Below are positions 1-4,764 of a stretch of DNA of 5,529 nt, in pieces (the first letter of the stretch is position 1; the number at the start of each line of letters is the position of its first letter). Source of the stretch: Phycisphaerales bacterium (GTDB taxonomy: Bacteria > Planctomycetota > Phycisphaerae > Phycisphaerales > UBA1924); assembly GCA_019747615.1 (NCBI GenBank), contig JAIEQQ010000396.1:1-5529 (forward strand), written 5' to 3'. Both the position numbers and the translations under genes were made by a program. The notes under the pieces are model-generated. The model worked only from the letters and a program-made list of their open reading frames with translations. It had not been told where the DNA came from and ran no database searches.

Positions 1-280
1 GATTCTGCTGTGTGACATGGTGCTCGCGGCCCCGCCGCAGCCGCTGGGCAAGACGGGCGATCACCTGGCGTTGACGGTTCGCGCGCGGGCGCGGGGGGCG
101 GGGGGGGCGGGGGGCGGAGGCGGGCAGCGGTTGCTGCGCGTGGTTGCGTGGCGATGGGGCGAGCATCGCGGGCGGCTCGTGAGCGGGCACGGGCTGGATG
201 TCGTGGTGCGACCGGCGATCTCGACATTCAACGGCGGGCGGACAGTGGAGCCGGAGTTGTTGGACCTGTCGCTTGGGTGA
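1..280 (+). CDS. recJ: RecJ-type single-strand DNA 5'-3' exonuclease, C-terminal end (5' partial)
   Basis: The reading frame is open from base 2 to the TGA at 278-280, so only about 92 C-terminal residues are visible and the start lies outside the window. The segment reads like the OB-fold that closes RecJ: a 'LGKTGDHLALTV' strand, then 'LRVVAWRWGEH', then 'DVVVRPAISTFNGG' and a final 'EPELLDLSL'. This matches the family pattern of G-x-HLKL, an aliphatic 'xxAF' strand, 'vafxxxxNxxxG' and 'vqlxlxDi'. RecJ degrades single-stranded DNA 5' to 3' in recombination and mismatch or base-excision repair. Its catalytic DHH and DHHA1 domains would lie upstream, so catalysis cannot be checked here. An unusual Gly/Arg/Ala linker (RARGAGGAGGGGGQR) encoded by a G-run tract interrupts the fold between two strands. 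The downstream gene argC lies 248 bp away. The family call rests on a short, diverged tail; another OB-fold protein is possible. Confidence 0.72.
   Translation, partial: ILLCDMVLAAPPQPLGKTGDHLALTVRARARGAGGAGGGGGQRLLRVVAWRWGEHRGRLVSGHGLDVVVRPAISTFNGGRTVEPELLDLSLG
87..124 (+). repeat. G-run tract with potential G-quadruplex, inside the recJ coding region
   Basis: Runs of 3, 6, 8, 6 and 3 G residues (87-89, 93-98, 100-107, 109-114, 122-124) are separated by single C residues or short spacers. This satisfies the usual four-run G-quadruplex pattern on the plus (coding, mRNA-like) strand. It encodes the Gly-rich linker of the RecJ tail. The 8-G homopolymer is also a possible slippage site or a sequencing-error hotspot. 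The motif is seen directly; folding is inferred. Confidence 0.6.
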
Positions 281-305
281 GGGGTTTGGCGAGAGGAAAC
301 CGAGT

Positions 306-342
306 ACGCAGAGGACGCGGGGAGGGCAGAGGAACGCGGAGG
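306..342 (+). repeat. Degenerate 9-10 bp tandem repeat, consensus near ACGCRGAGG
   Basis: Four consecutive purine-rich units begin at about 306, 315, 325 and 334. They read ACGCAGAGG, ACGCGGGGAG, GGCAGAGGA and ACGCGGAGG. The array lies just after the recJ stop in the non-coding gap before argC. Repeats of the type 'CGCAGAGG' recur in intergenic DNA of several environmental bacterial lineages; that is a general recollection, not a search result. No function is assigned. Confidence 0.5.
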
Positions 343-346
343 GGGG

Positions 347-370
347 ACATGAACATGAACATGAACATGA
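347..370 (+). repeat. Hexanucleotide microsatellite (ACATGA) x 4
   Basis: Four perfect head-to-tail copies of ACATGA occupy 347-370, directly after a GGAGGGGGG run at 338-346. Read from the first ATG (349) the array gives alternating Met-Asn codons and a 13-codon ORF (MNMNMNMKRNGLF) ending at 388-390, with a Shine-Dalgarno-like GGAGG at 338-342. Slippage could change the copy number. Whether the mini-ORF is translated is unknown; a chance origin is more likely. Confidence 0.65.
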
Positions 371-513
371 AAAGGAACGGCCTGTTTTGACATCGAGGTG
401 GAGGATTGAGCGATCATCGTGAGCTGGCCTGAATATCTACCACGCCTCTCCGCTCCTTTCAGTTCCTCCGCGATCAGGACCCACCACGAGCACGACGGAC
501 TTTCGAGCGTGCT

Positions 514-522
514 TGCTACGCT
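514..522 (+). promoter_or_regulatory. Candidate extended -10 promoter element for argC (possibly leaderless mRNA)
   Basis: TGCTACGCT fits an extended -10 (TGn plus TACGCT, 4 of 6 matches to TATAAT). It ends 6 bases before the argC ATG at 529, so transcription would begin at or next to the start codon. That agrees with the lack of any Shine-Dalgarno sequence upstream of argC. No good -35 hexamer is visible at 17 bp. An imperfect inverted repeat, CGAGCACG (487-494) and CGTGCTTG (508-515, one G-T pair), overlaps the site and could be an operator. All of this is inference from short motifs. Confidence 0.3.
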
Positions 523-528
523 TGGCCC

Positions 529-1617
529 ATGTCAACGCCGGTCGCGATTTTGGGCCCCACGGGCTATACGGGTTTAGAGTTGCTCGAGTTGCTCGCGGGC
601 CATCCGCACATGCACGCGGCGTACCTCGCCAGCGCCAGGCCCGAGCCCTTCTCGATCGTGCGGGAGTTCCCGCGATTGGCCGGGCGACTCGGCGCGACGA
701 CGCCGGAGATGTGCGGCCCGATCGATCACGATGCGATCGCTGGCGCGTGCCGTCTGGCGTTCCTGTGTCTGCCGCACGAGGCGGCGATGGTCCACGCGCC
801 GCAGTTGCTGTCGCGCGGCGTGAAGGTCATCGACCTCTCCGCGGCGTACCGGCTCAGAGACGCTTCGATCTACGAGGCGGCGTATGGCCATCATCACACC
901 GATCTGGCGAATCTGCCGCGAGCGGTCTATGGGCTGCCCGAGTTTTTCCGAGAGCAGGTTCGCGGAGCGTCGCTGGTTGCAAATCCTGGGTGCTATCCGA
1001 CGGCGGCGGCGATCGCGCTTGCGCCGTTGTTGCGCGCGGGGATGATCAAGGGCGATTCGATCGTGATCAACGCCGCGAGCGGGGCCAGCGGCGCTGGGCG
1101 TGAGGCCAAGCCGCACCTGACGATCGTCGAGGCGGGCGACAACTTCAGCGCGTACGGCATCGGCAACCATCGCCACCAGCCGGAGATCGAGCAGACGCTG
1201 GCGATCGCGGGGCGCGTGGAGCCCGCTCAATCGCACGCGGGCGAAGAGCCGCGCGTCTTGTTCCTCCCCCACTTGCTCCCGATCGAGCGCGGCATCCTCG
1301 CGACGATCACCGTTGAACTCACCGACGCGACGACGACCACCGCCATGGCGCAGAGCGTGCTCAACGCGGCGTATGCCCGCGAGCGGTTCGTCACGGTGCG
1401 TGATCACGCCCCGACGCTGCGCGACGTGCAGAAGACCAACGGCGTCCATGTGAATGCTCGCGTGATCAACGGCGCGTTCGCACGCAACGGGGCAGCGGCG
1501 CGGCCGCGGCTGGTCGTGGTCGCGGCGATTGATAATCTCGTCAAGGGAGCAAGTGGTCAGGCGATTCAGAATGCGAATCTGATGCTGGGCCTCGAAGAAA
1601 GCGCGGGCCTCAGGTGA
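529..1617 (+). CDS. argC: N-acetyl-gamma-glutamyl-phosphate reductase
   Basis: ArgC reduces N-acetyl-glutamyl-5-phosphate with NADPH to the gamma-semialdehyde, releasing phosphate; it is the third step of arginine biosynthesis and is cytosolic. The 362-residue protein is full length for the family. The N-terminal Rossmann motif is GPTGYTG (Gly9, Gly12, Gly15). The active site shows VANPGCYPT with nucleophile Cys155, SGASGAGRE near 184-193, and HRHQPEI with the catalytic His at about 216. The 61-residue Cys-to-His spacing fits the family. The C-terminal dimer and nucleotide-domain signature IDNLVKGASGQA is intact. The ATG at 529 is chosen because homology begins within five residues of it, although no Shine-Dalgarno is present. 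Its TGA (1615-1617) overlaps a GTG start of the next gene. No other arg gene is in the window; recJ upstream and the membrane genes downstream are not known partners. Confidence 0.97.
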   Translation: MSTPVAILGPTGYTGLELLELLAGHPHMHAAYLASARPEPFSIVREFPRLAGRLGATTPEMCGPIDHDAIAGACRLAFLCLPHEAAMVHAPQLLSRGVKVIDLSAAYRLRDASIYEAAYGHHHTDLANLPRAVYGLPEFFREQVRGASLVANPGCYPTAAAIALAPLLRAGMIKGDSIVINAASGASGAGREAKPHLTIVEAGDNFSAYGIGNHRHQPEIEQTLAIAGRVEPAQSHAGEEPRVLFLPHLLPIERGILATITVELTDATTTTAMAQSVLNAAYARERFVTVRDHAPTLRDVQKTNGVHVNARVINGAFARNGAAARPRLVVVAAIDNLVKGASGQAIQNANLMLGLEESAGLR

Positions 1618-2198
1618 GCGGTCGCGGATACAGCTTCTGGACGCCGCTGTTCCATGCCCTAGTCAACGACGACGTTAGCCGCGGCGAGGACGACGCGGGA
1701 ACACCGGCGCTCATCCGCCTCGTGCCGGGCTCGCTTCCGTTCGGTTCCGACGAACGCCGAGACGCCTTCAAGTCGCTCGATCGCGTCCGAGTTCGTTTGG
1801 GCAACACGTCGGTGCGTCGTGTACACATCGCTGTGATCTCAGTGCAGGTCTTCTGCATGGCGATGATATTGATCGGGCTTTCGCTCGCTGTTGGCGGCAC
1901 CGGGTTCACGAAGGCATCTGCACTCTCAGTGTTTCCACTCGCGCTGATGATATTCAACGGGTGGTACTTGTTTGCGAAGCGCTCGTACGCCGTCGCCGGT
2001 CCACCGCTTCGCGGCGATCCCGACACAATAATCCGCGCCTGGCTCGCCGAGGGCCGGTGTCCGGCGTGCCTTTACGACCTCGCCAACCTCGCGCCCGAGC
2101 CGGCAGACCCCAAAGATCCCCGCGACCCCAAAGCCCACGTCGCCCTCACCCGTTGCCCCGAATGTTCCCACCAATGGCACCTCCCGACCCCTCCGTGA
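1614..2198 (+). CDS. Two-helix membrane protein with C-terminal zinc ribbon (paralogue A)
   Basis: This 194-residue protein belongs to no family I can name. A soluble N-terminal part holds the blocks DDAGTPALIRL (26-36) and DRVRVRLGNTSVRR (56-69). Two hydrophobic segments follow, at about 71-93 and 103-121, then a short loop and IIRAWLAEGRCPACLYDL. The four-cysteine zinc ribbon is Cys149-x2-Cys152 and Cys181-x2-Cys184, separated by a Pro/Asp-rich loop. Both ends probably face the cytoplasm, since the helices form a pair and the ribbon needs reduced cysteines. The GTG at 1614 overlaps the argC stop as GTGA, suggesting translational coupling; there is no clear Shine-Dalgarno, and no in-frame ATG comes before residue 82. 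The next gene encodes a clear paralogue. 'CPxC-YDL ... CPEC' tails are common in planctomycete proteins of unknown role (recollection). Function unknown. Confidence 0.82.
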   Translation: MSGRGYSFWTPLFHALVNDDVSRGEDDAGTPALIRLVPGSLPFGSDERRDAFKSLDRVRVRLGNTSVRRVHIAVISVQVFCMAMILIGLSLAVGGTGFTKASALSVFPLALMIFNGWYLFAKRSYAVAGPPLRGDPDTIIRAWLAEGRCPACLYDLANLAPEPADPKDPRDPKAHVALTRCPECSHQWHLPTPP

Positions 2199-2800
2199 AA
2201 CCCGCGCTTCGCCAGCGTCCCGGCCCGCTGGGGATCATCGCGCTGGCGTGGCGCAGCTTTGTCACGCCGTTGATCCGCGAGCTCTTCGGTGAGCACGTCA
2301 GCCGCGCACACGATGACGCGGGCACTCCGACGCTCATCCGCCTCGCGTCGAGTTCAGGCGAGTTCGGCAGCGCAGAGCGCCGCGCCATGCTGCAAATGAC
2401 TGACCGCGTGCGTGTGCGACTCGGCAACAAGTCTGTCCGCAGAAGTCTGTGGCAAGTTACGGTGGTCACCGCGGGCATGTTGGTCTTTGTTGGCTGGATT
2501 CTCGTTTCGCGAGGCCCTGTCTTGCACAGTCTCGTGATCACGAGCAGCATCGCGACGATGTACACGGGCGTTTGGGTAAGCTTGCTGCTGCCTCGCTGGT
2601 TCATCACCGCTGGTCCGAGCCTCGTCGCGAACGACGACGCCATCATCCGCGCCTGGCTCGCCGAGCGCCATTGCCCAAGTTGCCTCTACGACCTGACACA
2701 GACCGACCCGGCGGACGACGGGCTCGCCCGCTGCCCGGAATGCGCCCACCGGTGGCGGATCGGCGGCCCGACCACGATCCCGAGGGACGGTTCGACTTGA
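2195..2800 (+). CDS. Two-helix membrane protein with C-terminal zinc ribbon (paralogue B)
   Basis: This protein is 201 residues from the GTG at 2195 and is a tandem paralogue of the gene before it. Shared blocks in the same order are DDAGTPTLIRL (40-50; 10 of 11 identical), DRVRVRLGNKSVRR (70-83; 13 of 14), two hydrophobic segments (about 86-104 and 112-132), IIRAWLAERHCPSCLYDL (150-167; 15 of 18) and CPECAHRW. Zinc ligands would be Cys160, Cys163, Cys180 and Cys183. The cysteine-pair loop is shorter than in A (16 against 28 residues). It has about 14 extra N-terminal residues, partly hydrophobic (LGIIALAW). I chose GTG 2195 because it forms the same GTGA overlap as argC with A. In-frame ATGs at 2162 and 2174 are alternatives that would add 11 or 7 residues and overlap A by 37 or 25 bases. 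No Shine-Dalgarno decides between them. Function unknown. Confidence 0.82.
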   Translation: MKPALRQRPGPLGIIALAWRSFVTPLIRELFGEHVSRAHDDAGTPTLIRLASSSGEFGSAERRAMLQMTDRVRVRLGNKSVRRSLWQVTVVTAGMLVFVGWILVSRGPVLHSLVITSSIATMYTGVWVSLLLPRWFITAGPSLVANDDAIIRAWLAERHCPSCLYDLTQTDPADDGLARCPECAHRWRIGGPTTIPRDGST

Positions 2801-2814
2801 CGCCTTGGGCCTCC

Positions 2815-2820
2815 TAGCAT
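2815..2820 (+). promoter_or_regulatory. Weak candidate -10 element upstream of rpmI
   Basis: TAGCAT (4 of 6 matches to TATAAT) lies in the 108-bp gap between paralogue B and rpmI. The nearest -35-like hexamer, TTGACG at 2797-2802, overlaps the stop of B and is only 12 bp away, too close for a standard promoter. The ribosomal genes probably have their own promoter in this gap because the product class changes, but the exact site is uncertain. The rest of the gap is C/T-rich with no clear hairpin or terminator. Confidence 0.2.
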
Positions 2821-2908
2821 CCTCTCCGCAACTTCGGGCGGCGTGATCGTCCTTTGGCCGGTCTGCCCCCGTCCCCTGTCTCACCGACCCCTCCTCAAGG
2901 TCATTTCC

Positions 2909-3265
2909 ATGGGCAAGAACAAGCCGCACAAGGGTCTGCTGAAGCGTTTCCGGTTCACCAAGACCGGCAAGCTGAAGCACAAGAGCGCCAACAGCAAGCA
3001 CTTGAAGAGCGGCAAGGCGTCCGATCGCCTGCGTCGTCTCCGCAAGGACCGTTACGTCTCGAACGCCGAAGCCAAGTCGCTGGAAGGCTTGCTCTTCCGT
3101 CGCGTTCGTGGTCGCACGATGCCGCGGGCTGCCCTGCGCAAGAGCGATTCGCCGTCGCAGCGCAAGGCCGAGCAGACCGGTCGCCAGGTGGGCTTCAAGG
3201 CCGCGAAGGTCAAGGGCGTCCGCGCGACTCGTTCCGCGGCGGCCAAGACCGTTGCCAAGAGCTGA
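2909..3265 (+). CDS. rpmI: 50S ribosomal protein bL35 with an extended basic C-terminus
   Basis: bL35 is a small protein of the large ribosomal subunit that binds 23S rRNA. Residues 1-63 carry the family pattern: KPHKGLLKRF at the N-terminus (compare the usual K-THKGAAKRF), TGKLKHKSANSKH, then RLRRLRKDRYVS and a closing EGLLF. The usual protein is about 65 residues long; this one is 118, with an added tail of about 55 residues (64-118) rich in Lys, Arg and Ala and nearly free of acidic residues. The codon style stays the same through the junction and the frame is open with no stop, so the tail looks genuine. The start ATG at 2909 has an AAGG Shine-Dalgarno at 2897-2900, 8 bases upstream; the upstream in-frame GTG (2843) adds residues unlike bL35. 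It is paired with rplT as in most bacteria, but infC is absent upstream. Confidence 0.95.
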   Translation: MGKNKPHKGLLKRFRFTKTGKLKHKSANSKHLKSGKASDRLRRLRKDRYVSNAEAKSLEGLLFRRVRGRTMPRAALRKSDSPSQRKAEQTGRQVGFKAAKVKGVRATRSAAAKTVAKS

Positions 3266-3440
3266 TCAACCGCCCGACGTGACCGCCGATGGCCGCGAGG
3301 CTCTCGATGGTCGCTCCGGGCTTTGAAACGCACGCCGTCATGGGGGTGTTCCCCGTGAGCCCGGTCGTGCAGACGTCCGTCGGGATTCAAGCAGGCGACA
3401 CCCTTCACGTCGCCTCCCCGCCAGACACAAGGAGTTTCGT
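3266..3440 (+). promoter_or_regulatory. rpmI-rplT intergenic leader with two hairpins (possible translational control region)
   Basis: The 175-base spacer is long for genes that are usually close together. Hairpin 1 is an 8-bp stem, 3338-3345 pairing with 3351-3358, with one T-G wobble and a GTGTT loop. Hairpin 2 is a perfect 7-bp stem, AGGCGAC (3393-3399) with GTCGCCT (3409-3415), and a 9-base loop; it ends 13 bases before the rplT Shine-Dalgarno. Neither is followed by a T-run, so they are not classical terminators. bL20 is known to repress its own operon by binding mRNA in some bacteria, so an autoregulatory site is plausible, but I do not recognise a described L20 leader class. A promoter for rplT is the other possibility. 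Confidence 0.4.
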
Positions 3441-3872
3441 ATGCCTCGTGTACGTAAAGGTGCCGCTCGTGCTCAGAAGCGCAAGCGGATCATGGATCAA
3501 GCCCGTGGGTATCAGAACAGCAAGCGCCACAGCTTCTGGCGCGCCCGTCTTGCGATCGTTCGCGCCGGCGTGTACGCCTACCGCGATCGTCGCCAGCGGA
3601 AGCGCGACATGCGCAGCCTCTGGATCGTCCGTATCACCGCTGCTTGCAAGATGCGTGGCACCCGCTACAGCGTCTTCCTGAACGGTCTGCGCAACAGCGG
3701 CATCGTGCTGAACCGCAAGATGCTCAGCGAGATCGCCATCCACGATCCCAAGACGTTCGACGCCATCGTGCAGACCGCGCTGAAGAGCGCGATCCTGCCG
3801 GCCAAGCCGATGCCCAAGGCACCCGGTGCCAAGGCCGCGGCGGCCACGGCCTGCGCGATCCACTTCAACTGA
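3441..3872 (+). CDS. rplT: 50S ribosomal protein bL20
   Basis: bL20 binds 23S rRNA and is essential for early assembly of the large subunit; in several bacteria it also represses its own operon. The protein begins MPRVRKGAARAQKRKRI, carries the hallmark GVYAYRDRRQRKRDMRSLWI (about 42-61), then YSVFLNGLRNSGIVLNRKML and a closing helix, FDAIVQTALKSAI. The alignable core ends at about residue 118, the length of the E. coli protein. A further 25 residues (119-143), rich in Pro, Lys and Ala and ending CAIHFN, have no counterpart there. The start is fixed by a strong AAGGAG at 3429-3434, six bases before the ATG. rpmI lies 175 bases upstream, and a strong terminator follows 11 bases after the stop. 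Confidence 0.98.
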   Translation: MPRVRKGAARAQKRKRIMDQARGYQNSKRHSFWRARLAIVRAGVYAYRDRRQRKRDMRSLWIVRITAACKMRGTRYSVFLNGLRNSGIVLNRKMLSEIAIHDPKTFDAIVQTALKSAILPAKPMPKAPGAKAAAATACAIHFN

Positions 3873-3883
3873 CGATATCCTTC

Positions 3884-3917
3884 AAGCCCGCGAGCACTCC
3901 TCGCGGGCTTGTTTGTT
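3884..3917 (+). terminator. Rho-independent terminator of the rpmI-rplT operon
   Basis: A perfect 11-bp stem, AAGCCCGCGAG (3884-3894) with CTCGCGGGCTT (3900-3910), closes a 5-base CACTC loop and is followed by the T-rich GTTTGTT (3911-3917). It starts 11 bases after the rplT stop and insulates the protease gene from the ribosomal operon. Confidence 0.9.
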
Positions 3918-3918
3918 C

Positions 3919-3937
3919 GGGGGGCGGGGGGCGGGGG
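3919..3937 (+). repeat. G-run tract after the rplT terminator
   Basis: Three runs of 6, 6 and 5 G residues are separated by single C residues (3919-3924, 3926-3931, 3933-3937), directly behind the terminator. It has the same GGGGGGC unit as the tract inside recJ. With three long runs, a quadruplex would need one run split in two or a second strand. No function is assigned. Confidence 0.5.
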
Positions 3938-3991
3938 TTTCGCACAGCGTTTCGAGTTCGACTGTGATCAACGCGTGACAAAGGGGACGGC

Positions 3992-4696
3992 ATGGACTCT
4001 TGGTGGGGCTTCGTGCTCTTTCATACCGGCGGCTACGGGCTGATCATTGCGTGGGTCGTTTGGGCCGTCGTCGGCGTCACGATGCACGAGCTCGCTCACG
4101 GCTGGGCGGCGATCGCCAAAGGCGATGACACGCCAATTCAGATGGGGCACATGACCGGCAACCCGCTGGTTCACATGGGCACGCAAGGGCTGATCTGTTT
4201 CGACCTGATCGGCCTGCCCTCGGGCGCGATGCCGGTGGATCCGACGCGCCTGCGCGGGCGGCACGCCGACGCGTGGGTGTACTTCTGCGGCCCGCTGATG
4301 AACCTGGCGCTGGCGGGTGTGTGCATCCTCGGAGTGGTCGGCCTCATGCAAGCTGGCGGCTCGATGCGACTCAGCGCCATCGCCAAGGGCGGCGCGCCCC
4401 TAGACATCGGCGTGGTCTTTGCATTCCTCGGCGCGTGGCTCAACCTCGGCATGGCGCTGTTCAACCTGCTGCCGGTGCTGCCGCTGGATGGCGGTGGGAT
4501 CCTCAGGAGCTACAGCCGGCCGTATCGAAATCTCATGGAGGGTGAGAATGGTCAGCTCATCTCGCTCACGCTGTTCATCCTGCTGTTCTTGTTCGCCGGC
4601 CGGTTCATCTGGCCGCTGAGCGATGATGTGGTGACGTGGGCGGTGCAGTCGCTCAACGGGCTGATCGGGGTGCGGGGCGCGGCTCCGACGCCTTGA
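3992..4696 (+). CDS. Site-2-protease-family (M50) intramembrane zinc metalloprotease
   Basis: M50 proteases cleave substrates within or near the membrane using a zinc ion. Here the zinc site HELAH (His32, Glu33, His36) lies at the end of the first membrane helix (about 15-40), and the third ligand is Asp166 in NLLPVLPLDGG (158-168), the family NxxPxxxLDG motif. A WVYFCGPLMNLALA segment (95-108) matches the conserved GPxxN motif. Further hydrophobic helices run at about 96-119, 136-160 and 188-208. At 234 residues it is a compact member with no PDZ domain, so it is closer to the short 'M50-like' group than to RseP. The ATG at 3992 has AAGGGG at 3981-3986, five bases upstream. The gene sits alone between the rplT terminator and a lipoprotein gene. 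Its substrate cannot be read from the context; the lipoprotein next to it is a guess at most. Confidence 0.92.
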   Translation: MDSWWGFVLFHTGGYGLIIAWVVWAVVGVTMHELAHGWAAIAKGDDTPIQMGHMTGNPLVHMGTQGLICFDLIGLPSGAMPVDPTRLRGRHADAWVYFCGPLMNLALAGVCILGVVGLMQAGGSMRLSAIAKGGAPLDIGVVFAFLGAWLNLGMALFNLLPVLPLDGGGILRSYSRPYRNLMEGENGQLISLTLFILLFLFAGRFIWPLSDDVVTWAVQSLNGLIGVRGAAPTP

Positions 4697-4764
4697 GGGC
4701 GCGTTTCACGCGTCTGGACCGTAAAAAAATGTTTGCTCTCGAACTTCGGCCCGAAACACATCTC

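Noticed and set aside
283..301. GGTTT...AAACC hairpin after recJ as a terminator
   Set aside because: The stem is only 5 bp with a 9-base loop, and no T-run follows.
574..1449. 291-residue open frame on the minus strand across argC
   Set aside because: It is antisense to a complete, motif-rich argC, is Arg-rich without recognisable domains, and is the expected shadow of a GC-rich gene.
1961..2194. Upstream extension of paralogue B, back to a GTG/ATG-like start at 1961
   Set aside because: The extra part is Arg/Pro-rich out-of-frame sequence of paralogue A and would overlap its whole zinc ribbon. Homology between A and B begins only after 2195.
2843..2908. Earlier GTG start for rpmI
   Set aside because: It adds 22 residues not found in bL35 and bypasses the AAGG site placed correctly for ATG 2909.
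3289..3681. 130-residue plus-strand frame across the rpmI-rplT spacer and rplT
   Set aside because: Most of it lies in another frame of rplT, with Ser/Ala/Val-rich low-information sequence and no Shine-Dalgarno.
3405..3863. 152-residue minus-strand frame over rplT
   Set aside because: It is antisense to an unmistakable bL20 gene and has no recognisable domain.
4699..4731. CGCG-TTTCA-CGCG hairpin and A7 run after the M50 gene as a terminator or promoter
   Set aside because: The plus strand has A rather than T after the short stem. On the minus strand the T-run precedes the stem. No -35 sits at a proper distance from TAAAAA.
4636..4764. Upstream extension of the lipoprotein gene to 4636
   Set aside because: It overlaps the end of the M50 gene and would bury the signal peptide more than 40 residues inside the protein.
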